A DNA stretch of 64,000 bases from an uncultured Verrucomicrobiota bacterium (GCA_913058185.1 CAJXQX010000011.1:1-64000); one strand, 5' to 3'; positions 33,996-44,007 are shown, counted from the stretch's first letter. Notes: generated by a model from the letters alone, not told the origin. Made by a program: numbers and translations.

Positions 33996-36551
33996 CTAGC
34001 GATTTCGGAACGTCTCACTGCTCACCACGGCGGTCACGAGGTCGCGTAGTCCGAGGGATGTATTCGGATCAACGGTCGCGATCTCCGAAATTTCGCGGCG
34101 ATCCCGAAAGGTCATTTCTCGGCCCGTCGCATAGACCAATAACTTCTCGGTCAGGGTATGCGCGAACCGATCCTTACGTGCGAGTAATACCTGTTTCAAT
34201 CCGTGCGCCGTATCGAAGAATTCACCACTGGGCAGTTCACCCGCCCCGTCGATCGGTTGGCCAATCTTACGTGCCCCACCGGTCCTAGGCCCGGGATAGT
34301 TTTCGCGGTATCCGCCGATCGGATCGAAGAACTCGAGCGCAAATCCGATCGGATCGATCTTGGCATGACAATCCGCACACGCCTGCACTTCACGATGTTT
34401 TACCAGCTGCTCCCGAACGGTCGTCGCACCTCGAGTGTCCGGCTCGAGCGGCTCCACATCGGGTGGTGGTGGTGAGGGAGGAGTGCCTAGAATATTCTCC
34501 AGCACCCAAACCCCACGAACCACCGGCGACGTTTCCACCCCATTCGCTGTCACCGTCAAAACACTGGCCTGCCCCAGCAGCCCCCCTCGATTCGAATCCA
34601 CGGGCAGGTTTACCCGCCGAAATGTTTCTCCATGGACGTCAGCCAAACCGTAGTGTTTGGCCAGCGGGCCATTCACAAATGTGTAGTCACTATCAAGGAA
34701 ATCTTCGATCGCTCCATTGGTCGCGAGCAGGTTGGAAAAATACTCCCGTGTTTCGACCCGCATCGCCCGTTCCAGTCGCTGGGTGTAGTAAGCCTCAAAC
34801 TCCTTCTCGTCAGGCAGCATGCTGCCGAGCGTGTTCAGCCGCAGCCACGCGTCCGTAAAACGAGTCACGAACGCATCCGCTCTGTCGTCCTTCAGCATGC
34901 GATCAACTTCCGATTGTAAGACCTTGGGTTTCTTCAGCTCCCCCGTCTCCGCCAATCTAAACAACGGCTCGTCGGGCATCGAACTCCATAAAAAATACGA
35001 TATACGCGACGCGAGTTGATAGGCATCCAATTCCCGCCCGGTCGCTTCATCCCCTTCGTCGAGATAAAGAAATTTCGGTGAACTTAACATCGCTGCCAAA
35101 CCCAGTTTCAACGCCGCCTCCGGAGTCTTTCCCGCCTCCTCCTGCTGCCGCACGAAATCCGCATAGTGTTGAATATCTTTCGTGGTCTGCGGACGACGAT
35201 AGGCCCGGCGACCAAACTCCACCAAGGTCCGTTCGATGTCGACGCGAGCCACGTTGGTTTCGCCGCCGAAGACCATTTGGTGGCTGCGCTGGGGCCAAGC
35301 GTCAAAGGTGGGACCTTCGATCTCCATCGCATGCACACGCATGCGCGGTCCTTCGTAAACTTCACCGATAGTGGGGTTATCCAGATTTTTCGCTTCCTCG
35401 AGCCCTTCTTGCAGCAGGTAGTCCTGCGTCCGCACCACCTCGGGGTGATACTTTGCCGCCACGCGAGTAATCGTCGGCTTGCTGGCGACGCCGTTGATCC
35501 AATGGAAAAAAGGGGTGCTGCCCTTCTCCAGCCAGACCGTCGCGCTGTAATCAGTCGGCACTTCATCTACCAATTCAAACACCGCCACCTCACGTCGTCC
35601 TTTGTAAGCCGACTTGGATAGCAGTCGCGGTTCCGGAGCGATGACTAAGCCCATTTTCATCGGCTCCGAAAAATCGATTTTGAAATCCTTCGCGGTGTAG
35701 GGATGGTCCAGCCGATTGACCGCTTCGGCCCGCACCATGATTCGGTAGTAACCATCGGAAGGCACGCCGTCCTTCGAGAATTTTTGCGGATAATTGGGGT
35801 GACGTTCAACCGACTCACCGTGCCCAATATCCATATATTCGTCGTGAAAGTTGACCCGCCAGGTAACAGGCGCTCGCGTCCGATCCTTCGGCAACACTCC
35901 GCCAAAATCGTCCGCCGTGAATCGATAGAGTTGTGATTCCGGCTGCTCAGGCTCGAACCGGATCGCCTTGTCCAAATATTCCTCGGCGACCTCCAGATAA
36001 CGGCGTAACTGAAAATCGGAGAGCACCAGCGCCTCACCGACATTATCAAATCCATCAACGATCACGTCTTCGGGGAAATCCGCAGTCGCTTCAAACGCCT
36101 CGGCATGCACCCCCAACAAATCACGGAGCGTATTCTCATACTCGTCTCGGTTGAGTCGGCGCATCACGGTCGAATCCGGCACCTGAGTTTCGGCTGCGAC
36201 CGTGAGGGTTTCCGTCAGCCAATCGATCATCTGCCGGGTCTCGCCGATGTCCGGTTGTTTCACGTCATCCTCCAATGGTGGCATATCCCCGAGGTTCAGC
36301 ATATCGAGCACTTCCTCGACAAGCGTGAGGTTGCCTGATTCGGAAAAATCGAGCGACAGACCGTCCAAGCGACGATCCCCCTTCTGTTTCTCTTCCCCGT
36401 GACAACCTACACAATATTCCGCGACGAATGCATCCGCCATCGGCGGCAACGCGGTGGAATGCGTTAGCGTGGCGGCCATCGCTCCTGATGAAAACAAGCA
36501 GGCCGCGAACAGACCGGCCTTCATCCTGATCGAGTGCGTCATGGCGAACAT
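33996..36551 (-). CDS. DUF1592/DUF1588/DUF1585 cytochrome-type protein
   Basis: An 851-residue exported protein of the Planctomycete-type cytochrome group. Signal peptide near residues 7-26; CVGCH at 47-51 (DUF1587-type heme site); then DUF1587, DUF1595, DUF1592, DUF1588 and DUF1585 regions in the usual order. The DUF1588 part has ACADCHAKIDPIGFALEFF, a second CxxCH; the C-terminus is LVYATGREMTFRDRREI, typical of DUF1585. These proteins pair with a DUF1552 protein and are widespread in polysaccharide-degrading PVC bacteria; a redox role is inferred. The ATG overlaps the upstream DUF1552 stop as TGATG, so translation is coupled. Confidence 0.93.
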   Translation of the reverse strand: MFAMTHSIRMKAGLFAACLFSSGAMAATLTHSTALPPMADAFVAEYCVGCHGEEKQKGDRRLDGLSLDFSESGNLTLVEEVLDMLNLGDMPPLEDDVKQPDIGETRQMIDWLTETLTVAAETQVPDSTVMRRLNRDEYENTLRDLLGVHAEAFEATADFPEDVIVDGFDNVGEALVLSDFQLRRYLEVAEEYLDKAIRFEPEQPESQLYRFTADDFGGVLPKDRTRAPVTWRVNFHDEYMDIGHGESVERHPNYPQKFSKDGVPSDGYYRIMVRAEAVNRLDHPYTAKDFKIDFSEPMKMGLVIAPEPRLLSKSAYKGRREVAVFELVDEVPTDYSATVWLEKGSTPFFHWINGVASKPTITRVAAKYHPEVVRTQDYLLQEGLEEAKNLDNPTIGEVYEGPRMRVHAMEIEGPTFDAWPQRSHQMVFGGETNVARVDIERTLVEFGRRAYRRPQTTKDIQHYADFVRQQEEAGKTPEAALKLGLAAMLSSPKFLYLDEGDEATGRELDAYQLASRISYFLWSSMPDEPLFRLAETGELKKPKVLQSEVDRMLKDDRADAFVTRFTDAWLRLNTLGSMLPDEKEFEAYYTQRLERAMRVETREYFSNLLATNGAIEDFLDSDYTFVNGPLAKHYGLADVHGETFRRVNLPVDSNRGGLLGQASVLTVTANGVETSPVVRGVWVLENILGTPPSPPPPDVEPLEPDTRGATTVREQLVKHREVQACADCHAKIDPIGFALEFFDPIGGYRENYPGPRTGGARKIGQPIDGAGELPSGEFFDTAHGLKQVLLARKDRFAHTLTEKLLVYATGREMTFRDRREISEIATVDPNTSLGLRDLVTAVVSSETFRNR

Positions 36552-37855
36552 CAGGCGATTTCCAAACCGGTAAGACTTCCGGACGAGCTAGAAAATTGAT
36601 CCAACTCCAAGCCGAACTGCTGCAACATCGAGACAAACAAATTGGCCGCCCGCGTTTCAGTCCCACGCCCTTTGTCCTTCGCAAAACGCAGGTGATTCCC
36701 ATGACGAAATCCGCCACCAGCGAGAAGCAGGGGCAGGTCTTTGTTGCTGTGAGAACTCGCATTGCCCATTCCGCTGCCAATCAGCGACATCGTATTATCA
36801 AATAGCGTCTTACCGTTGGGCTCGTCGACCGCCTTCAGCTGATCAAGAAACCGGGAAAACTGGGTGGTGTGAAAACTCTCGATCTTGGCCAACTCGTGAA
36901 GGTAGCTCTCAACCCTACCGTGATGGGTGAGTTGATGATAGCCGCGAGTCACACCCAATCCTCCATTGTCAGATCCGATATCGTTTGAACTAAACGTGAT
37001 CACGCGCGTCGAATCGGTCTGCAGCGCAAGTGTCATCAAATCATAGTAGAGCGGAACCCGTTCAGCAAAAGTCAGCCCGTCCGCGCCCTTCGGCAGTTCG
37101 TAGTCCACCACCGGCTTGGGCTTGTGCAGCCAGGCTCGGGATTGAGTGAGACGGTTCTCCACCTCGCGAATGGTCGTGAAATAGCGGTCCAGTTTTTCCT
37201 TATCGCGATGCCCGACCCGATTCATCAATCGATCAGCGTCCGTTTTCACGAGATCCAAAATACTGAGGCGATCCTGATACTTCACCTGCAACTGCTCTAC
37301 TTGGGAGGCGTCCGTGCGTTGAAAGAGCAGCGCGAAGAGCACGTTCAAATTCGCCACCTGCGGCAACGCCACCCCGGAATTCGACCACGAAAGCATGTTG
37401 TGAGAATCCACCGCACCCGATGCCAGCTGCAGGGACTGAAACCGCGTCCGCGCGCCCACCAACTGCGCCGCCTTTTGATCGACCGAGATATTCGCTTCGG
37501 GCCTGCTTTTCGAATTCTTCGATAATATTCCGGTAAGAAACGCATGCACTCCACGGTGCCCTTCGATGCCTTCGGAGCCGTGATCCAGTTGCGAGAACAC
37601 GGTGAAATCATCGCGATGCCGGGCCAGCGGTTTCAGCAGTTCCGGCATGTCGTAACCGCGGCCGGTCTGAGTCGGGAAAAACAGCTTGGGCACGAAGCCC
37701 AGTCCCACCCCCACACACACCATCCGCGTGGGGACGACCTGTGCTTTCCCTTTCGCTCCCCCCGCCATCGCTTCAAGAAATGGCAACGACAACGTCGCAC
37801 CGGCGATGCCTTTTAAAAACGTCCGCCGTTCAAGCGGTTGGGGGCTGACATACAT
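36551..37855 (-). CDS. DUF1552 protein with Tat signal
   Basis: A 434-residue DUF1552 protein. The N-terminus LERRTFLKGIAGATLSLPFL is a twin-arginine export signal, so it is folded before export. Body motifs include MVCVGVGLGFVPKLFFPT, FTVFSQLDHGSEGIEGHRGV and SLIGSGMGNASSHSNKDLPL, the last two suggesting a metal-dependent alkaline-phosphatase/sulfatase-like fold (DUF1501-related). Function unproven. It forms an operon with the DUF1592 gene downstream, with 1-nt overlap. A divergent control region with direct repeats lies upstream. Confidence 0.92.
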   Translation of the reverse strand: MYVSPQPLERRTFLKGIAGATLSLPFLEAMAGGAKGKAQVVPTRMVCVGVGLGFVPKLFFPTQTGRGYDMPELLKPLARHRDDFTVFSQLDHGSEGIEGHRGVHAFLTGILSKNSKSRPEANISVDQKAAQLVGARTRFQSLQLASGAVDSHNMLSWSNSGVALPQVANLNVLFALLFQRTDASQVEQLQVKYQDRLSILDLVKTDADRLMNRVGHRDKEKLDRYFTTIREVENRLTQSRAWLHKPKPVVDYELPKGADGLTFAERVPLYYDLMTLALQTDSTRVITFSSNDIGSDNGGLGVTRGYHQLTHHGRVESYLHELAKIESFHTTQFSRFLDQLKAVDEPNGKTLFDNTMSLIGSGMGNASSHSNKDLPLLLAGGGFRHGNHLRFAKDKGRGTETRAANLFVSMLQQFGLELDQFSSSSGSLTGLEIA

Positions 37856-38240
37856 AGGGTAAAATCGATCGAGTTAATCTGCGAACAATCGAAAACAAGA
37901 GGGGTAAGATCCACGACGTTCAAACGGGGCAATCGCCCGTAAGAAACCACACCTCCACACCTCCTCCAATCAGAAAATACCGAACACCCACCCTTCTGTC
38001 GTTATTACGCATTATTCTGTCGTTTTTAGAAAAAATGAAGAAATTGAAGCACCCTCTTGGGTTTCAGTGCGTAGTTGGTAGACGACTAATGCCGCCGAAG
38101 CCTTGGCGAAGGAGTGAGCCTTTCGTATGTTCCATGGGAAAAAGCAATCCTGCCTCCCAGCAATGCAGCCTCGAAATTCGGCACCATCTCATCCATAAAC
38201 TTAATCCACCCTGCCCCTTTCAACTCCATCTACTAACCCC
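37856..38240. other. Divergent control region, DUF1552 / DUF2911
   Basis: This 385-nt spacer has no gene. It holds the TTCTGTCGTT direct repeats (37994-38024), a GCCGAAGCCTTGGCGAAGGAG string near 38092-38113 resembling 4240-4257, and the recurring AATCCTGCCTC motif at 38146-38156. Confidence 0.7.
37994..38024. promoter_or_regulatory. TTCTGTCGTT direct repeats, 21 bp apart
   Basis: Two identical decamers begin at 37994 and 38015, exactly two helical turns apart, in an AT-rich part of a divergent promoter region. This spacing suits a regulator binding one DNA face. Confidence 0.5.
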
Positions 38241-39092
38241 ATGAAGACCCTCATCGCAATCACAGCCGTGCTTCTAACAGCCGGCCTCGCATCCGCTCAG
38301 CGCCTGCAAACCCCCACCCTGAGTCCAATCACCAAGATCACCCAACAGGTAGGGCTCACCGAAATCGCCCTCGAATATAGCCGTCCCTCCGCCAAAGGCC
38401 GCGAGGTGATGGGCGCGCTCGTCCCCTATGATGAAGTCTGGCGCACCGGCGCCAACGCCTCGACCAAGGTCACGCTCAACGAAGCGGCCGCTATCGGAGG
38501 GCACCCGATCGAGGCCGGCACCTATGCCCTCTACTCCATTCCCCACGCGGAAACCTGGACCATCATCATCCACGGCAATACCAAGATGCGCAGTCTGGCG
38601 GGCGACGTGTATAAGCAGGCTAACGACATTTTCCGATTCGAGGTCCCGGCACGTAATTCCGCCGACTACGTTGAGTCCTTCACGCTACAATTCGCCGACG
38701 TCAAAACCGACTCGGTAAACTTGGAACTGCGTTGGGCGAACGCCGTTGTGAGCATTCCGTTCACCGTGGAGGTGAACCAAAAGATCGCCGCGCAGATGGC
38801 CAAATTGCTCGAGAATCCTGACAAGGTTCCCCATCGCACCTACTTCCAAGCTGCCGAATACAATCTGCACAATGACGGAAATCTGACCGAGGCGCTCACG
38901 TGGATAAACGTCGCCTTGGAGCAGAAAGCCAAAGAGCCGCGTTACGGTCTACTCAAAGCCAAGATCCAGGAAAAGCAGGGCGACCGTAAGGAAGCGCTGA
39001 ATACAATCAATCAAGCCCACGATTGGGCGGTAAAATCCGACAACGCCAACTACACTGGCCAAACTGCCCTCTTCCGCGAATCGCTGAAGTAG
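38241..39092 (+). CDS. DUF2911 exported protein
   Basis: A 283-residue exported protein (signal peptide MKTLIAITAVLLTAGLASAQ). The central part is DUF2911: ITQQVGLTEIALEYSRPSAKGREV, WRTGANASTKVTLNE and AGTYALYSIPHAETWTIII. The C-terminal 90 residues are helical and TPR-like (AEYNLHNDGNLTEALTWINV, then KIQEKQGDRKEALNTINQA). DUF2911 proteins are common in Bacteroidota and Verrucomicrobiota; the function is unknown. It is followed by an LprI-like gene on the same strand. Confidence 0.9.
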   Translation: MKTLIAITAVLLTAGLASAQRLQTPTLSPITKITQQVGLTEIALEYSRPSAKGREVMGALVPYDEVWRTGANASTKVTLNEAAAIGGHPIEAGTYALYSIPHAETWTIIIHGNTKMRSLAGDVYKQANDIFRFEVPARNSADYVESFTLQFADVKTDSVNLELRWANAVVSIPFTVEVNQKIAAQMAKLLENPDKVPHRTYFQAAEYNLHNDGNLTEALTWINVALEQKAKEPRYGLLKAKIQEKQGDRKEALNTINQAHDWAVKSDNANYTGQTALFRESLK

Positions 39093-39172
39093 ATCGCCGC
39101 GCAACGCATCATCCCGCGGGTCCTCCTGAACTCTGGATTAACGCGACCTTATTTCGACCCACTCCACCGAGC

Positions 39173-39574
39173 ATGAAACACCTGTTAAAGCTGTTGGTTT
39201 CGACCGCTTGTTTTGCGCTCTGCGTTACGGGGGCGGAAGACTCCAAGTTGGCTTCCCTTGAAGTGGCGTTGGATGAGGCCATGACTCAGACCGCCATGAA
39301 CATGGCCTCGTTCGAGATCAGCGAATACCTCAAGGAGGAATTGCAGAGCGCCGAACAACAGGTTCGAGCCCATTTGTTTGATGATCAGTCGCGCACACTG
39401 TTCGACTCTGCCGCCTCCGCATGGATCGATTACCGCACCGCCCAAGTGAAATTTGAAGGCAACAGCTATGCCGGCGGTAGTATCCAACCGTTGATCATCA
39501 ATCTGGCCTCCGCTCGCATCACTCGCGAGCGCCTCAACCTCCTCAACGAACACGCCCGACTCTCCGGCCCCTAA
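39173..39574 (+). CDS. LprI-like (DUF1311) exported protein
   Basis: A 133-residue protein from ATG 39173 with a signal peptide (MKHLLKLLVSTACFALCVTG). The C-terminal half matches the LprI/DUF1311 pattern: AWIDYRTAQVKFEGNSYAGG, then SIQPLIINLASARITRERLN. Many family members carry conserved Cys residues in this domain; none is present here, so the disulfides are missing. LprI of Mycobacterium inhibits lysozyme, but that cannot be carried over with confidence. It is 80 nt downstream of the DUF2911 gene. Confidence 0.75.
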   Translation: MKHLLKLLVSTACFALCVTGAEDSKLASLEVALDEAMTQTAMNMASFEISEYLKEELQSAEQQVRAHLFDDQSRTLFDSAASAWIDYRTAQVKFEGNSYAGGSIQPLIINLASARITRERLNLLNEHARLSGP

Positions 39575-39632
39575 ACCCTGTCGGGCGGATTTGGATCTAA
39601 GCTCCGGTCCGGAGCGGCCCCCTGAGTCTTCG

Positions 39633-40781
39633 TTAATCGGCAGCCACCACCACCAGGTCGCGCGGACCACTGGGCAAGTCGATCGCGGCGGTGCGTTTCA
39701 GTCCGCCACCGGACAACACTTTATATACCGCCAAACGCGTGTCCCCGGATTCGCTGATGACCAGATACTTGCCCTCCGGAGAGACCGCCAATCTGACCGG
39801 GACATCTCCGACGCGGGTTCGGTTGAGCAGGCTGAGCCTGCCATCCGCTTCAACCCGAAACGTGAAGACGCTGTCTTCGTCGGTATTGAAATCACGCAGC
39901 GCGACAAACAGTCGTTCGCCGTTGGGCGAGATCACGATACTCGACGCACTAAGGTCGCGTTTCCCTTGTTCAAAGGGCTTGCGACGCGGGATGGTTGTCG
40001 CGTGCTGACGGGCGGTGAGTTGGCCATCGTCGCCGATGCCATAAACGCTCACCCCGAGCTGTTGCTCATTACTGAAATAGGCGATGGGCAACGTGGGATG
40101 ATAGATCACATGACGCGGGCCAAACATCGCCGGAGGCTTGGCATCAAACGGCTCGAGGGGACTCAACCGACCCGTCTTCTCGTCGAACGCATACTGGAAC
40201 AGCGCGTTGTTGTTCTTCACGCAAGGGATGTAGACGAATCGATTGTCCGGCGTCGTGATGATACAGTGTGATTCCAAATTCGGGGTTTTGGTCGAGGTGA
40301 TGACCGCCCCCACTGCCGCATCTTCGCCGAGGGCATGACTGGCCACCGCTCCGCTTCGATAATGCGTGGACAAGAAATACTGCCCCGTCCGGTCCACACT
40401 GATGAAGCCCCCGGGTTGACCGACGTCCGCCTGCGCCGTCTTCCGTAAACCGCCTTTGTCCATGATTTCGATCGTGGCCGCCACCGCCTGTTGCGATGCC
40501 GTTCCTCCGACAATCAGATTTTTCCCATTGGGATGCGCCGTGACCGTGTTCGGCGCGAATCCGAGCTCGAGCGGCACTTCAACTGCTAGGTCTATCCCAT
40601 CATCCGCGATGTTTACCGTAATACTCATCAGCTGCTTGTTTTTCGTGTCAGGGGCAAAAACGCGAAATGCCTCGTTCCCCAGCAAATCGAATCCGCCAAT
40701 GAGTAATAAGCTGCAGGCCGCAAGTCGTCGCAGCCGAGCTGAAATAGGAGCACGTGAAGAAGGGGGTAAATACATCGTCAT
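39633..40781 (-). CDS. Lactonase-family seven-bladed beta-propeller
   Basis: A 382-residue exported protein of the lactonase (Lactonase_7, PF10282) propeller family. Repeated blades show NTVTAHPNGKNLIVGG, SVDRTGQYFLSTHYRSG, ITTPDNRFVYIPCVKNN, ISPNGERLFVALRDF and VSPEGKYLVISESGD. 6-phosphogluconolactonase and related sugar lactonases are in this fold; the exported form probably opens a sugar lactone or serves a redox protein. Start at 40781, two codons before a second ATG; the hydrophobic leader RLAACSLLLIGGFDLLG follows. It is divergent from the sulfatase at 40929. Confidence 0.85.
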   Translation of the reverse strand: MTMYLPPSSRAPISARLRRLAACSLLLIGGFDLLGNEAFRVFAPDTKNKQLMSITVNIADDGIDLAVEVPLELGFAPNTVTAHPNGKNLIVGGTASQQAVAATIEIMDKGGLRKTAQADVGQPGGFISVDRTGQYFLSTHYRSGAVASHALGEDAAVGAVITSTKTPNLESHCIITTPDNRFVYIPCVKNNNALFQYAFDEKTGRLSPLEPFDAKPPAMFGPRHVIYHPTLPIAYFSNEQQLGVSVYGIGDDGQLTARQHATTIPRRKPFEQGKRDLSASSIVISPNGERLFVALRDFNTDEDSVFTFRVEADGRLSLLNRTRVGDVPVRLAVSPEGKYLVISESGDTRLAVYKVLSGGGLKRTAAIDLPSGPRDLVVVAAD

Positions 40782-40928
40782 CCTTGATAGGAGGGCCGGC
40801 CCACCGACACAAGAGTCCGCTCACGCGCTCCGAAGCGGTGGTGCTTTCGCATTTGCAGAAGCCCGGACGCTCTCGCGATACTCTGCATTCGGTCGGGTTC
40901 ACCCTTCCCCGCCCCAACCCGTTACCCC

Positions 40929-42344
40929 ATGAAACTGAAACTGCTTTCCTTGATCGCCCTCATTGGCGCTACCCTCCTGTCACCCGGTCGGGCTGACCAA
41001 CCCAATTTTGTCGTCATCTTCTGCGATGATCTCGGCTACGGCGATCTCCGTGCATTTGGCAATCCCACCATCAAGACGCCCCACCTCGATCGCATGGCCG
41101 AGGAGGGGCAGAAGTGGACCCAGTTCTACTCCGCCGACCCCATCTGCACTCCCAGTCGAGCCGGGCTGCTTACCGGTCGATACCCCATTCGCAATGGCAT
41201 GACGTCCCCCAAACGCGGCGTGCTTTTCCCCGACTCGTCCCTCGGTCTCCCGGCTGTCGAAGTCACCATTGCCGAAGTCCTCAAACAACGCGACTACGCC
41301 ACCGCCGCCGTCGGTAAATGGCACCTCGGCCACCTGCCTCAATACCTCCCCACCGCTCAGGGTTTTGATTCCTACTACGGCATCCCCTACTCCAACGATA
41401 TGGCGAGAATCAAAGGTGCGCCCAACTACCGGCAACAGACCGACGATCCCGACTACTACGCCGACACCAACGATTTCGACGTGCCCTTGATGGAGAACGA
41501 TCGCGTGATCGAACAACCCGCCAACCAGAACACCATCACCCGACGCTACACCGAACGCGCCGTGGAGTTTATCGAGGCCCACCAAAAGCAACCGTTCTTC
41601 CTCTATCTCGCCCATTCCCTACCCCACATCCCATTGTTTGTTTCAACCGATTTTCGCGGTCAAAGCCGCCGCGGTCTCTACGGCGATGTGATCGAAGAAA
41701 TCGATTGGAGCGTCGGCCAGGTGCTCGAAACCCTGCGTCGGCTCGACCTCGCTAAAAATACCGTCGTCGTGTTCACTTCCGACAACGGTCCTTGGCTTTC
41801 TTTCAAAACCCACGGCGGATCCGCCGGCCCCCTCCGCGCCGGCAAAGGCACGACCTTCGAAGGAGGCCAGCGTGTGCCGACTGTCTTCTGGGGACCCGGC
41901 TTCGTGAAACCCGGCGTGGTCGATGGCATGGGGTCGACAATCGATCTGCTTGAGACCTTCGCTCACCTCGCTCATGCCGACGCACCCACTGATCGCAAGA
42001 TGGATGGCTACGACCTGACTCCAGCCCTAATCGGCAAGGGGCCAAGTCCTCGGGAAGAGTTTTTCTACTGGACGATGGGGAAACTGCATGCCGCGCGCTC
42101 CGGCCCCTGGAAACTCCACTTCCTCCAACGCGAGGCCGTTCAATACAGTCGGCTGGTGCCCATGGATCACCCGGAACTCTACCACCTCGAGAAAGACATC
42201 TCGGAAGCCTACGAAGTCTCGACCACTCATCCGCAGATTGTGAAAGATTTGACCGCCAAAGCCGAAGCTCACCTCGAAGACACCGCCGATTCCCTGCCCG
42301 AACAATTGAGCGCCCGTATTCCGAACTTCAAATACCGTCGCTAA
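40929..42344 (+). CDS. Secreted arylsulfatase (S1 family)
   Basis: A 471-residue sulfatase with signal peptide (MKLKLLSLIALIGATLLSPG). Metal site NFVVIFCDDLGYGDLRAFGN; signature DPICTPSRAGLLTGRYP (formylglycine Cys73); HLGHLPQYLPTAQGFDSYYG and TSDNGPWLSFKTHGGSAG are arylsulfatase A-like blocks. It would remove sulfate from a glycan or aryl ester. It heads a rightward set: sulfatase, glycerophosphodiesterase, SGNH hydrolase. Confidence 0.94.
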   Translation: MKLKLLSLIALIGATLLSPGRADQPNFVVIFCDDLGYGDLRAFGNPTIKTPHLDRMAEEGQKWTQFYSADPICTPSRAGLLTGRYPIRNGMTSPKRGVLFPDSSLGLPAVEVTIAEVLKQRDYATAAVGKWHLGHLPQYLPTAQGFDSYYGIPYSNDMARIKGAPNYRQQTDDPDYYADTNDFDVPLMENDRVIEQPANQNTITRRYTERAVEFIEAHQKQPFFLYLAHSLPHIPLFVSTDFRGQSRRGLYGDVIEEIDWSVGQVLETLRRLDLAKNTVVVFTSDNGPWLSFKTHGGSAGPLRAGKGTTFEGGQRVPTVFWGPGFVKPGVVDGMGSTIDLLETFAHLAHADAPTDRKMDGYDLTPALIGKGPSPREEFFYWTMGKLHAARSGPWKLHFLQREAVQYSRLVPMDHPELYHLEKDISEAYEVSTTHPQIVKDLTAKAEAHLEDTADSLPEQLSARIPNFKYRR

Positions 42345-42393
42345 GCATTCGGACGATTCGCCTGCATTCAGGCATTTCAGCCCCTTCCCGATT

Positions 42394-43251
42394 ATGTCAC
42401 TTTTTCGCCGAATTTCCCCATGGTTTTGCGGCATACTGACCGCCGGCCTGTCCGTCGCAACGGGAACTTCGCCGGCCGCCGGGCTGGCCGATTCCGATAT
42501 CCTCATCGCGGCTCACCGCGGTGGATATGAAACCGACCAAGCCGACCGCGCTCCAGAAAACTCGGTCGCCAATATTCGGGTGAGTCAGCGTAAAGGTTTC
42601 GCGCTCTACGAAACCGACATTCAACGCACGGCCGACGGACACTTCGTGATCGTGCACGATGCTACCCTCGATCGCGAAACAACCGGCACCGGTCATGCCA
42701 GTGACCACACTTTGGCCGAGCTTAAACAGCTGCACAAACGGTATCGCGACCGCTCCATATCCCCAAAGCACGTAGCGACCTTGGCCGAGTTTCTACGCGA
42801 AGGGAAAAACCGCACGGTGTTCAAAGCCGATTTGAAACCGGGCGTGAGTGCCCACTTTCCCACCATCATGACGCAAGTCCGGGAACTGAAAGCCGAAGAC
42901 GGTATTATCTTTCGTGTGCCTTTCAGTGAAGCCGATCTATTCGCCCAGTATCGCGACGCCGATGTCTTCACTTCGACCAACCAACTGATGTTCAAGGTCT
43001 CCAATCGCACGGAGGTCGACGACATCAAAGCCCGATTCAATCCGCAGTGGGTGCAGATTAATGTATCGAAGACCGAGCCCGCTGATCCCGAAACGCTAGA
43101 CCTCATCCGTTACGCCGTCAGTCAAGGCCTCGCAGTCGAAACTCACGCCGAAGGAACTCCCGACGATTGGGCCCAATTAATTCAAGCGGGCGTCCGGATG
43201 TTTCACACTAACCACCCCACCGCCTTCCAGACATTTCTAGGCCAACCATGA
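42394..43251 (+). CDS. Glycerophosphodiester phosphodiesterase
   Basis: A 285-residue exported GDPD. Motifs: ILIAAHRGGYETDQ (HRG), RAPENSVANIRV (x-PENT-like), FALYETDIQRTADGHFVI (ETD metal ligands) and VHDATLDRETTGTGH (general acid/base HD). It hydrolyses glycerophosphodiesters to glycerol 3-phosphate and alcohol, or a related phosphodiester. The leader SVATGTSPAAGLADS suggests export. Its stop overlaps the SGNH start by 4 nt (ATGA). Confidence 0.92.
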   Translation: MSLFRRISPWFCGILTAGLSVATGTSPAAGLADSDILIAAHRGGYETDQADRAPENSVANIRVSQRKGFALYETDIQRTADGHFVIVHDATLDRETTGTGHASDHTLAELKQLHKRYRDRSISPKHVATLAEFLREGKNRTVFKADLKPGVSAHFPTIMTQVRELKAEDGIIFRVPFSEADLFAQYRDADVFTSTNQLMFKVSNRTEVDDIKARFNPQWVQINVSKTEPADPETLDLIRYAVSQGLAVETHAEGTPDDWAQLIQAGVRMFHTNHPTAFQTFLGQP

Positions 43252-44007
43252 ATCGCCTATCTAAAATCTTCCTCATTGTTCTAGGTCTCTGCTCGCAACT
43301 CACGGCCGCCGTTCCCGAACGCGTTCTCTTTGTCGGCAACAGCTACACCTACTACGAGAACATGACTCAAGTGGTCGCAGCGTTCGCGGCGAGCCGGGAC
43401 CTCGCGATGCAGACCCGGAAGTCGCCCCCGGGAGGAGCGACCCTCGAACAGCATTGGGCGGGGGTAAAAGGCAAACATTGATAGCCTCAACCAGATTAGG
43501 ACCGGTCAGTTCGACGCGGTGGTGCTTCAAGAGCAAAGCCTGCGCCCCATCACGAACTCCGCCAGAATGGCGAACTTCGCGGATAAACTTTGCGCAGCTA
43601 TTAAGGAATCCGGAGGGCATCCCTACCTCTACCTAACCTGGTCACGTCAACAGACCCCCGAAACCCAAAGCAAGCTGACCGAAAGCTACGAAAACGTGGC
43701 GCGCGAAACTGGCGCAACCATCGCACCCGTCGGCCTCGCATGCGAACTCGCCCGGACCCGCCAGCCCGATCTCATTCTTTACAGCGCAGACGGAAGTCAC
43801 CCATCGAGCGCCGGCAGCTATCTGGCCGCATGTGTGTTGTTCTCAACGCTCACCGGTGAACCCAGCGCTGATTTACCGTTTCGGCCTTCCTTCACCGATA
43901 CTAACGGCAAGGCGATTACCCTCATCCAAGTGAACAAAAAAGATGCGATTTTTCTCCAAACCATCGCCGACGAAATCATGGCTAGCTACGAACAACCCTT
44001 CCATTAA
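43248..44007 (+). pseudogene. SGNH/DUF4886 hydrolase, frameshifted
   Basis: The first 77 codons (from ATG 43248, signal peptide then RVLFVGNSYTYYENM) stop at TGA 43479-43481. The rest continues in the +1 frame from about 43471 as NIDSLNQIRTGQFDAVVLQ to the end at 44007, with the catalytic pair in DGSHPSSAGSYLAACV (D-x-x-H). Deleting one A from the AAAA run at 43466-43469 restores ...HWAGVKANIDSLNQIRTG. The product would be an esterase or deacetylase of the DUF4886 type, acting on sugars. The lesion may be real decay, a phase-variable run, or an assembly error. Confidence 0.82.

Noticed and set aside
34554-34590. tRNA-like TTCGAATCC string
   Set aside because: It lies within the DUF1592 coding frame and no cloverleaf can be built around it.
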